A DNA stretch of 17,989 nucleotides from assembly GCA_002296885.1 (NCBI GenBank), contig DBIH01000211.1, positions 1,590 through 19,578 of the forward strand, in the 5' to 3' direction. A program made the translations under genes and the position numbers. Of this stretch, positions 5,591-13,245 are shown piece by piece; position 1 is the stretch's first letter; the number at the start of each line of letters is the position of its first letter. The stretch comes from Flavobacterium sp. UBA807. GTDB taxonomy: Bacteria; Bacteroidota; Bacteroidia; Flavobacteriales; Flavobacteriaceae. The notes below the pieces were generated by a model. The model was not told the DNA's origin and ran no database searches. It saw only the letters and a list, made by a program, of their open reading frames with translations.

Positions 5591-6703
5591 ATGTTCTGGA
5601 CTTCACTCTTTCTAATCAGTATCGCTCAAGGGATTTTTCTTATTTCGTTGATTGTTGTCAGGGGTACAAAAAACCCGATTGCATCAAAACTTATTGTCGC
5701 TTTACTGGCATTGATGATCCTGACCAATTTTGGTTATCTGGTTATAAGAACAGATATGAGGAATTATTTTCCGCAATTTTTTGCAATTCCTTTTGGCATG
5801 ATGTTATTGTTTGGGCCGCTTTTCTATTTTTATTCGAGATCCGTTCTTGACAATTCCTTTTCCTGGAAACCAAAATACTGGCTGCACTTCATACCATATT
5901 TTGTTCAGGTTATTTTGAACATTCCTTTATTTCTGATGGATAAAACGAACTGGCTTGATTTCATCAGTGTCTTTCTTGCTGGCGATCTTACTATCCGGAT
6001 AACCGAAAAAATAATATTCGCTGTTCAGGATTTACAGCTCCTCGCCTACCTGATTATTACGTTCAGATGGATTCAAAATGCAAAAACCAATTTCGGTAAC
6101 GCACAATATATCATTTCAATCACAGCAAGAGTCCGATGGCTTCAGAAGTTTTTCTATGGACTTGCTTTATTCCTTTTCACTGTCTTTTCATTGTATGTTT
6201 TTATCCTGATTCATGGCAGATACAATCCGGTTACAAATTACATCTATACCCTCATTTCTTCCGGCATCATATATTTCATTGCTTATGAGTTGGTTTTGAA
6301 TCCGGAACTGATCAGCCCTGATTTTATTCAAAAATACCAGGCCTATATGCAATTTGACGGAGCCGATGGGGAAAAATATATCCGTATGATAGAATCTTTG
6401 ATGACTGAATCGAAAATATTCACCAATTCAGAATTGAAGCTTCAGACTTTCGCCAACGAACTTGGGTTGCCTTCTCATCAGGTTTCCAAACTGATCAATG
6501 AAAAGTTTGGTAAAACCTTTAACGATTTTGTGAATGAATACAGGGTTCAGGAATTCATCAGCCGGATTAATAAGCCCGAATTTCAGTCTTTTACAATCTA
6601 CGGTATTGCATCTGATGTAGGTTTCAACAGCAAGTCATCCTTTCATACCGCTTTCAAAAAAATAACCGGGAAAACTCCTTCTGAGTTTAAAACAACATTC
6701 TGA
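5591..6703 (+). CDS. AraC-type regulator with N-terminal membrane domain, 370 aa
   Basis: A membrane-anchored transcription factor. About residues 1-235 hold six to seven hydrophobic helices, for example LFLISIAQGIFLISLIVVRG, LIVALLALMILTNFGYLVI, FGMMLLFGPLFYFY and LIITFRW. The C-terminal 105 residues are a typical AraC double helix-turn-helix: KLQTFANELGLPSHQVSKLI for the first and YGIASDVGFNSKSSFHTAFK with KITGKTPSEFK for the second. This architecture is common in Bacteroidota, where the membrane part presumably senses a lipid, peptide or membrane state; no ligand can be read here. It is preceded by a good -7 box and operator-like sites, which may be its own. The next gene follows 124 bases later in the same direction with its own -7 box. 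Confidence 0.9.
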   Translation: MFWTSLFLISIAQGIFLISLIVVRGTKNPIASKLIVALLALMILTNFGYLVIRTDMRNYFPQFFAIPFGMMLLFGPLFYFYSRSVLDNSFSWKPKYWLHFIPYFVQVILNIPLFLMDKTNWLDFISVFLAGDLTIRITEKIIFAVQDLQLLAYLIITFRWIQNAKTNFGNAQYIISITARVRWLQKFFYGLALFLFTVFSLYVFILIHGRYNPVTNYIYTLISSGIIYFIAYELVLNPELISPDFIQKYQAYMQFDGADGEKYIRMIESLMTESKIFTNSELKLQTFANELGLPSHQVSKLINEKFGKTFNDFVNEYRVQEFISRINKPEFQSFTIYGIASDVGFNSKSSFHTAFKKITGKTPSEFKTTF

Positions 6704-6802
6704 ACTGCATTTTTGCTTTTACACTAAGAAAAACCTTGTCCTGTTTTATAAAAACGGAGGTATTAGAAGATAAATCAGGACAAAAAAGGAAATAAGGCCT
6801 TC

Positions 6803-6810
6803 TACTTTTG
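6803..6810 (+). promoter_or_regulatory. -7 promoter box of the hydrolase-fold gene
   Basis: TACTTTTG matches TAnnTTTG exactly, 17 bases before the ATG at 6828. No clear TTG is found at the -33 position. Confidence 0.45.
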
Positions 6811-6827
6811 CCATTGAATTCCAGAAA

Positions 6828-7901
6828 ATGGCAAAGTATCTTCTCATATTCGTTTTCCTCTTTTCGGGTTTGGGCGCAGGGTATGCTCAGGCAATTTCTA
6901 TGCAACAAGATTCGACCCTCAATAATCTTGTCCTGGCAAATGGTACCATCACCTGCAAAACGGGTGAAGCCGGAAAAATAAATAAAACCGGTAAGGGTAA
7001 GCAAAGCATTATTCTCATTGCAGGTTTTGGTTTTGGAGAAGCTGAATTGAGGCCGCTCATCACCCACCTTGAAGACAATTATACACTTTACACTATTACA
7101 CCGGCAGGGTTTGCAAGCACACCTCCTCCTTCAATCCCTGATTCATCTGTTAAATATTCCGAACTCACCTGGACCAGGGGAATAGTTAAAAGTATTCTCC
7201 AGTTGATTCAAACTGAAAAACTGATTAAACCCTGCATCATAGCACATTTTGTTATCGCGACACAAGCTGCATTAATTCTTGAAAGTGACTATCCGGATAA
7301 AATCGGGAAAGTAATAATCATCAGCGGATCGCCTTATAGATATTATGCCAGTCAGCAAAACGGCTTATGGACTGACTGGGAACATGAATACAAACTCAGT
7401 CCTGCACAAAGAGAAAATCTTGTAGAAAAATATTGGGCTCCCGAATGGTTTAAAACCATCACCAAAAAAACCTGGGACGAGAATATGTGGACTCCTGAAG
7501 ATTATTGCAGCGATAAAAATACAGGAGAAGCAATTTTTAATTCTTCCGCGGCGGTTCCTGTTCAGGTGATGATTCGGTACATCCTGGAATGGATGGCTTA
7601 CGACCCCGGAGAAAATTACAAACGTATCACTACTCCGACCTTATTGCTGATTCCTGACTTTAAAAATATTTTCACCGTTGCAGATTCAGCAGACACTGCA
7701 ACTTGTAAAAAAGCAAATGCAAAACAATACCTCAACTATTTTCACCAGCAATCCTGGCAGGATGTAATGAGTTCGGGAAATCCGGCATTTCATTTCCAAA
7801 AGATTTCAAACACAGGAATTTTTATGTGGCTCGATAATCCGGAACAAACATTTCAGTCAATTGATGCCTTCTTAAATAAGCAACATAAGAAATCAGAATG
7901 A
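6828..7901 (+). CDS. Secreted alpha/beta-hydrolase-fold protein, catalytic residues missing
   Basis: Residues 1-22 are a signal peptide (LLIFVFLFSGLGAGYAQA). The rest follows the alpha/beta-hydrolase order: the strand and oxyanion loop IILIAGFGFG at 61-70, the strand YTLYTITPAGFA at 85-96, the nucleophile-elbow region IIAHFVIA at 137-144, the strand KVIIISGSP at 161-169, a lid rich in Trp, the late strand TPTLLLIPDF at 269-278, and NTGIFMWLDNPE at 328-339. In active members the elbow is GHSxGG and the last motif has GHF. Here the nucleophile position is Phe141 and the His position is Ile331, so the triad appears lost. The protein probably does not hydrolyse esters by the usual mechanism. It may bind a ligand, or be a decayed but still open gene. 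Length (357) is slightly long for the family, with an insert at the lid. Confidence 0.75.
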   Translation: MAKYLLIFVFLFSGLGAGYAQAISMQQDSTLNNLVLANGTITCKTGEAGKINKTGKGKQSIILIAGFGFGEAELRPLITHLEDNYTLYTITPAGFASTPPPSIPDSSVKYSELTWTRGIVKSILQLIQTEKLIKPCIIAHFVIATQAALILESDYPDKIGKVIIISGSPYRYYASQQNGLWTDWEHEYKLSPAQRENLVEKYWAPEWFKTITKKTWDENMWTPEDYCSDKNTGEAIFNSSAAVPVQVMIRYILEWMAYDPGENYKRITTPTLLLIPDFKNIFTVADSADTATCKKANAKQYLNYFHQQSWQDVMSSGNPAFHFQKISNTGIFMWLDNPEQTFQSIDAFLNKQHKKSE

Positions 7902-7962
7902 ACAAAGCGATGCTCATGTTAAATATTCAATATTAATTATAGGTCAATAATCGGCAACTCCA

Positions 7963-8589
7963 ATGTCAGTTATCAACACACTTCTGTCGTCATTATTACA
8001 AGTTTTCGTTTTTACGTTAATTCCATTTATCTTTTTCCTCTTCAGAAAAAATAAATCAGTAAATTTTTATCAATACACAGGGTTTACTACTCCCACTGCG
8101 AAATCAATATACATAGGAGTAGGAACTTCAGTGTTTTTTGTTTTTACGGGAGTTGTACTTGCTTTGGTGAATCCTGGCATTCGTGATATTTATCTTTCTG
8201 AAAAAACGGTTACAGGGCAATTACATAAATTGGACATTAGTATTGCATCTGTTACTATTCTGCTATGTACCGCCATCTTTAAAACATCCTTGAGTGAAGA
8301 AATTTTATTTCGCGGATTCATCGCCAGGCAACTAATCAAAAAATCAGGATTCAAGTCCGGCAATTTGATGCAGGCAACCATCTTTGGTTTAGTTCACTTT
8401 TTTCTTTTTCGAATTCAGACTGAAAGCAGTTTAAGTCTGTGTATTTTTTTCTTTTTATTCTCATTTGTTGCAGCCTTGCTTATCGGATACAACATGTTCA
8501 AAAACGCGAACGGGAGCATCCAACCGGGTTGGATTTCACACGGATTAGGCAATACTATTTCTTATTTCATAGTATCATTTTGTATATAA
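7963..8589 (+). CDS. CPBP-family intramembrane protease, 208 aa
   Basis: A polytopic membrane protein of the CPBP/Abi group (CAAX-protease-like), which cleaves or processes membrane substrates. All family motifs are visible: EE with Arg in SEEILFRGF (Glu112, Glu113, Arg117), the histidine in FGLVHF (His145), and HGLGN (His193, Asn197). Six or so hydrophobic helices surround them, beginning LLSSLLQVFVFTLIPFIFFL. The catalytic set is therefore complete. Physiological substrates are unknown; relatives take part in prenyl-protein processing or bacteriocin immunity. It follows the hydrolase-fold gene by 61 bases in the same direction; co-transcription is possible. Confidence 0.85.
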   Translation: MSVINTLLSSLLQVFVFTLIPFIFFLFRKNKSVNFYQYTGFTTPTAKSIYIGVGTSVFFVFTGVVLALVNPGIRDIYLSEKTVTGQLHKLDISIASVTILLCTAIFKTSLSEEILFRGFIARQLIKKSGFKSGNLMQATIFGLVHFFLFRIQTESSLSLCIFFFLFSFVAALLIGYNMFKNANGSIQPGWISHGLGNTISYFIVSFCI

Positions 8590-8631
8590 ATCATCATTCG
8601 GAACAAAGTCAATTAATCAACCAAGCAAAAG

Positions 8632-8979
8632 ATGGATATCAAAGAAGTACACATCACTATAAATGTTGGCGATATGGACAAAGCCATTTCATTTTATACA
8701 GCTATTGGATTTGAAGTAAAAAAGCGTTGGGAAAATTATTATGCAAAGTTACAGTTGTCGGGAATGGTTCTTGGTCTGCATCCAACGGCAAAAATACATC
8801 TAAGGGATGGTTCCGGGAATTTATCTATAGGTTTAATGGTGCAGGAAATGACTGAAGCAAAACAACTTTTAAAAGAAAAGTCAATTCCATTTAATGAGAG
8901 AAATGAAGAAGGTGGCCACTTCCTTCATTTTACCGATCCGGATGGTAACGCCCTGTATTATATAAATCCAAAATGGTAA
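8632..8979 (+). CDS. VOC/glyoxalase-fold protein, 115 aa
   Basis: A single-module vicinal-oxygen-chelate (glyoxalase/bleomycin-resistance) protein. The module begins EVHITINVGDMDKAISFYTA (residues 5-24), followed by IGFEVKKRW and the hinge strand GMVLGLHP. The C-terminal half has LSIGLMV, a helix (EAKQLLKEKSIPF), then HFLHFTDPDGNALYYINP, where FTDPDGN is the classic second-half signature. Potential metal ligands include His7 and residues in the late strands; the usual terminal Glu is not obvious. Such proteins act as isomerases, dioxygenases or drug-binding proteins, and the substrate cannot be deduced. The small soluble protein starts 42 bases after the protease gene. Confidence 0.85.
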   Translation: MDIKEVHITINVGDMDKAISFYTAIGFEVKKRWENYYAKLQLSGMVLGLHPTAKIHLRDGSGNLSIGLMVQEMTEAKQLLKEKSIPFNERNEEGGHFLHFTDPDGNALYYINPKW

Positions 8980-9026
8980 TTCCATATTATTCTAAAGAAC
9001 ATTTATTTGAATGAACAAAAACCTAC

Positions 9027-9494
9027 ATGCGAACAATGAGCAATTTAAAAGTTACCGAAATAACCCTCGCCAAACCAATCATAGTGGTTGGCAAACTATT
9101 TACAGGAGATTATGCTAAATCTCCTGAATATATCTCTGTGACCATGGAGATTCTGAGAAGCGCAGGAATTTCATTTGACGAAAGAAAAGTGATCGGTGTC
9201 TACTATGACAATCCAAACAATAAGAAACCGGAGGAGCTGAAGAGTTTTCAGGGGGTATTCATCGATCACAGCAACATTGAAATTCCCGGAGAATTAGAAA
9301 TATGTCAACTCAAAGGAAATTTTCTCTATGTAAAAGCAACCGGCGATATTATGAAAGCAATTTATGAAGGATACGACGCACTGTTCAATTACATAGCTGA
9401 AAATAATGTGAAACTGAAATCTCCTGCAGGTTATCAGGTGAGTACAATTGACAACGGAAATATTGTAACGGAAATCTATATGGAAACAATCTGA
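9027..9494 (+). CDS. GyrI-like effector-binding domain protein, 155 aa
   Basis: A stand-alone GyrI/SOUL-type small-molecule-binding domain. Typical features are VTEITLAKPIIVVGKLFTGD near the start, a helix (YISVTMEILRSAGI), then VIGVYYDNPNNKKPEELKSF and the strand YVKATGDIMKAIYEGYDALF followed by a terminal EIYMET strand. In relatives this domain senses drugs or lipids, often fused to an AraC or MerR DNA-binding domain; here there is no DNA-binding part. The start may be the ATG at 9027 or the ATG at 9036 (MSNLKV). It lies 47 bases after the VOC gene, and both are ligand-binding folds. Confidence 0.7.
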   Translation: MRTMSNLKVTEITLAKPIIVVGKLFTGDYAKSPEYISVTMEILRSAGISFDERKVIGVYYDNPNNKKPEELKSFQGVFIDHSNIEIPGELEICQLKGNFLYVKATGDIMKAIYEGYDALFNYIAENNVKLKSPAGYQVSTIDNGNIVTEIYMETI

Positions 9495-9595
9495 ACTACC
9501 TAATGATTGTTAGCTCTGCTTCCGGAACCAGGAAAAGGGTAAAACTCTAAAATTAATTCAGAATAAATTTCACAACCCAACTAAATAATTTATCT

Positions 9596-10003
9596 ATGGA
9601 CATTTCGACATTAAACTGGTTTGCAATAGTCGCGGCCGCGCTTTCAAATTTTGTGATCGGAGGATTATGGTATTCGCCTTTACTTCTTGGCAAGCAATGG
9701 ATGGTGGAAAATAAATATAAAGAAGAGGATCTGAAAAGCGGCGGCACCACCTCCATATTTATTTTCACTTTCGTTTTTTCATTTATCATGGCATTTAATC
9801 TTGCCATATTCCTTAACGATTCAAAAACCACTCCCTTGTGGGGCGCAATTGCAGGATTCTTAGCCGGATTTGGCTGGGTGGCATTAGCGTTTTGCATCAT
9901 TGCGCTTTTTGAAAGAAAAAAAATCCGTTACATGCTTATTCATAGTGGATATGTCACAATGAGTTTCGTGATTATGGGTTTGATTATTGGCAGCTGGAGA
10001 TAA
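9596..10003 (+). CDS. DUF1761-type membrane protein, 135 aa
   Basis: A small integral membrane protein. It starts with LNWFAIVAAALSNFVIGGLW followed by YSPLLLGKQWM, the hallmark of the DUF1761 family. A polar segment with KYKEEDLKSGG is followed by three more hydrophobic helices (about residues 51-75, 82-104 and 112-133). The length is normal for the family, whose function is unknown. It begins 101 bases after the previous gene and ends 28 bases before the next; the following small genes are tightly packed. Confidence 0.8.
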   Translation: MDISTLNWFAIVAAALSNFVIGGLWYSPLLLGKQWMVENKYKEEDLKSGGTTSIFIFTFVFSFIMAFNLAIFLNDSKTTPLWGAIAGFLAGFGWVALAFCIIALFERKKIRYMLIHSGYVTMSFVIMGLIIGSWR

Positions 10004-10031
10004 ATTTCACTTATAATAAAAACGATATACC

Positions 10032-10451
10032 ATGAACCAAACATTGTCCAAAACAGATAACGGATCTGCATTTATCAAAGTGCTGTGCATCCTTGCAATT
10101 ATCGGTAGTATAGGCGCAATTATTCTGACGGCGCTTGCCGCTTATGTTTTATACACCAATCCCGCTTCTACCGACGCCTCAATATCTTTTAAAGGTCCCA
10201 CCTACAGGGTTGCGTCATTGACCTTAGTTGTTCATTTGTTTGGCGCGATCGCTTGTATCGTTGGCTCCATGAAGATCTATCAACAAAAGAGACAGGGATT
10301 GTATTATTTCATTCCCGGTGTACTTATTCCGGACCTGATTTCAGGAATTGTCTTTGGTAAAATTTGCATCAGCGGGATAATGCTGATCGTATTTATCATT
10401 CCAATATTATTTATAGTAGCATTCAGTTTGCATTTTAATAAAATGAAATAA
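10032..10451 (+). CDS. Unrecognised four-helix membrane protein, 139 aa
   Basis: I do not recognise the family. Four hydrophobic segments are visible: about residues 15-41 (KVLCILAIIGSIGAIILTAL), 58-82 (VASLTLVVHLFGAIACIVGS), 89-108 (GLYYFIPGVLIPDLISGIVF) and 113-133 (SGIMLIVFIIPILFIVAFSL). The loop between the first two helices is short and extracytoplasmic or periplasmic (YTNPASTDASISFKGPTY). No enzyme motif is seen. It lies between the DUF1761 gene and the KOW gene with gaps of 28 and 13 bases, which suggests co-transcription. Confidence 0.7.
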   Translation: MNQTLSKTDNGSAFIKVLCILAIIGSIGAIILTALAAYVLYTNPASTDASISFKGPTYRVASLTLVVHLFGAIACIVGSMKIYQQKRQGLYYFIPGVLIPDLISGIVFGKICISGIMLIVFIIPILFIVAFSLHFNKMK

Positions 10452-10464
10452 ACAAAATCAGAAA

Positions 10465-10659
10465 ATGGCAAGCAGTGAAATAAAATTACAAAACGGCAAC
10501 TGTTGTAAGGTAATAGCGGGAACTCATAAGGGTAAATCCGGAACAGTTGAAGATTTGAAGACCAGCAAAACCGGACACATCACCATCACCGTTAGACAAA
10601 AAAACGGGGTGAGATTTAAAACTCTCGGAAAAAATGTTGAAGTAACACAAGGCAAATAA
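10465..10659 (+). CDS. Stand-alone KOW-motif protein, 64 aa
   Basis: A tiny basic protein. The KOW signature lies at about residues 11-28: NGNCCKVIAGTHKGKSGTVE, with the invariant Gly of the AGTHKGKSG turn. Two further strands follow, HITITVRQKNGVRFKTL and KNVEVTQGK. KOW modules are SH3-like barrels in ribosomal protein L24, NusG and Spt5 that contact RNA or ribosomal protein; by analogy this one may bind RNA or ribosomes. It is shorter than L24 (about 100 residues) and sits outside any ribosomal operon. The stop codon (10657-10659) directly abuts the ATG of the next gene, so the two are almost certainly co-transcribed. Confidence 0.75.
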   Translation: MASSEIKLQNGNCCKVIAGTHKGKSGTVEDLKTSKTGHITITVRQKNGVRFKTLGKNVEVTQGK

Positions 10660-11361
10660 ATGTCAGAGGACAAAATGCAAGAAACGGAAATTATGCAACG
10701 AAAGGGGAATCCAGCTTATGGAATTTCTTTGATAACGGGTTCACTACTATTAACTATTACAATGCTCCTGCATCCTGTCGGTGGAAGCTTTGAACATCTT
10801 ATTCGTATTACTCCGGTTATCATTTGGACACATTCAATTGCGATAGCATCTATTCCGCTGTTGATATATGGGTATTGGGGGTTCATGCGGTGTCTGCAAA
10901 CCGACTCCCCTGTTTCCACACTGGCTTTTATTACAATTTGCATCGGGATGTTTTCGGGAATTTGTGCTGCTGCCGTAAACGGACTTGCTCTTCCTTTGTT
11001 CATCAATAACTTTAATGACGCAACACCTGAAATTATTCAGTCTCTCAAACCCATTCTGACTTTCAGTAATTCTCTTAATCATGCCTTTGATTTCATCTTC
11101 ATTGGTGCACTTTGCATTTCAACATTTCTGTGGTCAATAGAAATATTTAAAACCGGGAATCTTTCCCGATGGATTGCTTATTCAGGAATGGCCTTGTGTC
11201 TTGTGTTAATTGCATCCTTGTTTCAGGGCCTTGCAATCGTACATCTCAGTGGATTTCGTCTGCTAATTTTCGGGTTTGTGTGTTGGACGATTGCTATCGC
11301 GATTTCTATTTTCAAAAAAAATATTAAAGTAACCCATGATAAGACGTTTATTCAATCATAA
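10660..11361 (+). CDS. Unrecognised multi-pass membrane protein, 233 aa
   Basis: A polytopic membrane protein with about seven hydrophobic helices: 21-41 (YGISLITGSLLLTITMLL), 52-72, 84-108 (STLAFITICIGMFSGICAAA), 130-150, 165-188 (WIAYSGMALCLVLIASLFQG) and 192-215 (LLIFGFVCWTIAIAISIF), with HPVGGSFEHL after the first. It resembles small DUF4386-like proteins, but the match is uncertain. The start at 10660 abuts the KOW stop; an ATG at 10675 (MQETEIM) is an alternative. No catalytic motif is evident. Confidence 0.6.
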   Translation: MSEDKMQETEIMQRKGNPAYGISLITGSLLLTITMLLHPVGGSFEHLIRITPVIIWTHSIAIASIPLLIYGYWGFMRCLQTDSPVSTLAFITICIGMFSGICAAAVNGLALPLFINNFNDATPEIIQSLKPILTFSNSLNHAFDFIFIGALCISTFLWSIEIFKTGNLSRWIAYSGMALCLVLIASLFQGLAIVHLSGFRLLIFGFVCWTIAIAISIFKKNIKVTHDKTFIQS

Positions 11362-11389
11362 TCACATTCAATTTTAAAAATCAGGACAA

Positions 11390-12625
11390 ATGCAGAACAA
11401 GATTTTTTTAAAAAATATGCTGAAATCATTTTCATTAAAAACAGTTTATGCTTTGGTTTTTTCTTTGTTGTCGCTCACGGGTGTCAATGGTCAAAACTGG
11501 CATCCGCTCAATTCAGGTACAACAGAAAAACTCAATTGTATTCAGTTTCGTTTAAGTTATCAAAACACCATGGCCGGATGGGCCGTTGGGTATAATAATA
11601 CAGGACTGGTAACACAAGATGGTGGCGATAACTGGGCTAGCAGCATCAGCAGTAACGTTGATAATTTCTGTGTTTATTTCACGATCGTAGATTTTGGGCA
11701 TGTCGCTGGTTCATTTTACAGATTGTGGTATACGGATGCCGGAGGGCTTTGGTGGTACCCGCATCAGCCAACCTTTTCCCAAAACTACTATGGCGTATGG
11801 TTTGATTACCGTTACAACGGATGGGCTGTAGGTGATAACGGAGTTATTATTCAATCCACCAACGAGGGATGGACCTGGCTTGGAAATATAAGCGGCACAA
11901 CAAATACACTTAGAGCGGTTCAGGGGATTGATTCCACTACCGTCTGGTCAGTCGGCGATTCTGGAACAATTTTGAAAACTTCCAATTCAGGAATCAATTG
12001 GATTGCACAAACAAGCAACACAACAAACGATCTCAAAAGCCTTTCATTCACATCTCCGGATAAAGGCTGGATATGTGGGAGGAATGGAACGATTCTCCAT
12101 ACCGACAACGGAGGAGCGCTTTGGACACCGCAAACATCCGGAATTTTAAATAATCTCAATGGAATTTATTTTACGGATAGTTTGCACGGCTGGGCAGTAG
12201 GCGATGCGGGAATAATTATTTCAACTACGAATGGAGGGTTAAACTGGCATTCCGAAAATAGCGGAACAACAGTAAATCTAAATAGTGTAAATTTTTACAA
12301 TAAAAATAATGGTTGGGCCTGTGGTGATTCCGGAATGATCCTTCGTAGAGATTCCGCAGAGGTCAACACGGTTGTATTCAATTCTTCAGCTGCTTCACCT
12401 GATGTAATAGTATACCCGACATTAGCAACGGATGTAATTAATTTAAAATTTACATACCAGGCACCTTCACACTTTACATTTACACTATTCGACCATACCG
12501 GTAAAAAAGTGATGGAAGGAAATGATATCGAAAAAATAAAAATATCTTCTCTTGCCAAAGGAGCTTATATTCTTGAAATAATTAATGAAGACAGAATCGT
12601 ACGAAAGAAATTTTTCAAGCAGTAA
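11390..12625 (+). CDS. Secreted YCF48-like beta-propeller with T9SS tail, 411 aa
   Basis: A secreted propeller protein. Residues 10-35 form a signal peptide (MLKSFSLKTVYALVFSLLSL, then TGVNGQ), so the ATG at 11417 is an alternative start. At about residues 36-330, seven YCF48/HCF136-like repeats follow, each with a variant of GWAVGDNGVIIQST and NGGLNW; the last one, GWACGDSGMILRRD, ends early. The C-terminal 70 residues are a T9SS type A sorting domain: PTLATDVINLKF, LFDHTGKKVMEG, ISSLAKGAYILEI and the basic end RKKFFKQ. The protein is therefore exported through the outer membrane and probably attached to the surface or released. Its ligand is unknown. The GWAVG repeats are shared with photosystem II assembly factor Ycf48, but here they are only a fold. 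Confidence 0.9.
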   Translation: MQNKIFLKNMLKSFSLKTVYALVFSLLSLTGVNGQNWHPLNSGTTEKLNCIQFRLSYQNTMAGWAVGYNNTGLVTQDGGDNWASSISSNVDNFCVYFTIVDFGHVAGSFYRLWYTDAGGLWWYPHQPTFSQNYYGVWFDYRYNGWAVGDNGVIIQSTNEGWTWLGNISGTTNTLRAVQGIDSTTVWSVGDSGTILKTSNSGINWIAQTSNTTNDLKSLSFTSPDKGWICGRNGTILHTDNGGALWTPQTSGILNNLNGIYFTDSLHGWAVGDAGIIISTTNGGLNWHSENSGTTVNLNSVNFYNKNNGWACGDSGMILRRDSAEVNTVVFNSSAASPDVIVYPTLATDVINLKFTYQAPSHFTFTLFDHTGKKVMEGNDIEKIKISSLAKGAYILEIINEDRIVRKKFFKQ

Positions 12626-12752
12626 CTGTGAAAATACAGAGGGGGGCCTGGCTGTTAATTCGTTGGTTTCATTCATCCAGATTCTTTCCGCAATTAATCT
12701 ACCTTAATTCTTTTAAATCAGGTAATTTGCTAAATTGCTGCTATTAGTCTGA
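12626..12752. other. Intergenic stretch ahead of the DUF4406-like gene
   Basis: One hundred and twenty-seven bases with a G-run (GAGGGGGGCC) after the propeller gene and an AT-rich remainder. No terminator hairpin, RNA gene or ORF is evident; the only clear signal is the -7 box just beyond. Confidence 0.35.
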
Positions 12753-12760
12753 TATATTTG
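12753..12760 (+). promoter_or_regulatory. -7 promoter box of the DUF4406-like gene
   Basis: TATATTTG fits TAnnTTTG exactly. It lies 22 bases before the ATT at 12783. TTG words at 12727 and 12735 give spacers of 23 and 15, neither ideal. The short distance to the reading frame argues that translation begins near 12783 rather than at the ATG at 12858. Confidence 0.5.
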
Positions 12761-12782
12761 TGCTAAACTTTACAAAAAAAAC

Positions 12783-13124
12783 ATTGACCTGATAATCGGA
12801 GTAGCAGGACCTTATTCGGCTGACACTGCAGAACAAAGACAAATAAATTTAGACAATATGAATAAAGCCGCGGCAAGACTTCTTGAGCTTGGACATGTGC
12901 CAATTATCGGAATGAACGCGGCTTTACCGGTGTTGGAACACGCAAACGTTTCGGACAAGTATAAATGCACAATGGAAATTTCACTTGCCGTTATTAGTGC
13001 ATGTGACGCTTTATTACTTTTAGCAGAAAGCCCGGGCGCTAATAAAGAAAGAGACTTAATTCTGGCAAAAGATCGACCTGTATTTAAATCTATTGATGAA
13101 ATAATTGCCTCAAGTAAAAAGTAA
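12783..13124 (+). CDS. DUF4406-like nucleotide-binding-fold protein, probable ATT start
   Basis: A small Rossmann-like protein related to DUF4406 and nucleoside 2-deoxyribosyltransferases. The conserved first strand and loop, IIGVAGPYS, lie upstream of the first ATG (12858), so starting there would cut off the binding loop. In frame, the only reasonable initiator is ATT at 12783, giving MDLIIGVAGPYS and 113 residues; an in-frame stop lies at 12750. The rest includes RQINLDNMNKAAARLLELGH, VPIIGMNAALPVL, then a helix of ISLAVISACDALLLLAESPG and NKERDLILAKDRPVFKSIDE. The GPYS loop, the acidic DALLLL strand and the SPGANKE loop fit the family's base-binding pocket. Cellular role is unknown. It ends 62 bases before a terminator shared with the opposing Kelch gene. 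Confidence 0.75.
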   Translation: MDLIIGVAGPYSADTAEQRQINLDNMNKAAARLLELGHVPIIGMNAALPVLEHANVSDKYKCTMEISLAVISACDALLLLAESPGANKERDLILAKDRPVFKSIDEIIASSKK

Positions 13125-13186
13125 ATCATCCGTCTGTTCCGGATTTATTCAGCACATGCTTCGACAGATATTCAGCTGATAAAAAG

Positions 13187-13220
13187 AAAAGGCGCAAAGT
13201 TCACTGACTTTACGCCTTTT
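13187..13220. terminator. Bidirectional hairpin terminator
   Basis: A 14-bp stem of AAAAGGCGCAAAGT (13187-13200) and ACTTTACGCCTTTT (13207-13220) has a single mismatch and a 6-base loop. A/T tails on both sides make it work in both directions. It serves the + strand DUF4406-like gene and the - strand Kelch gene, which converge here. Confidence 0.9.
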
Positions 13221-13245
13221 GAGATTTTAGGAAAAATACCTGCTC

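Noticed and set aside
6687..7067. 126-codon - strand frame over the hydrolase start
   Set aside because: It is antisense to the signal peptide and first strands of the hydrolase-fold gene, and has no recognisable features.
12812..13129. 105-codon - strand frame opposite the DUF4406-like gene
   Set aside because: The + frame has conserved family motifs and a promoter; the - frame is its shadow.
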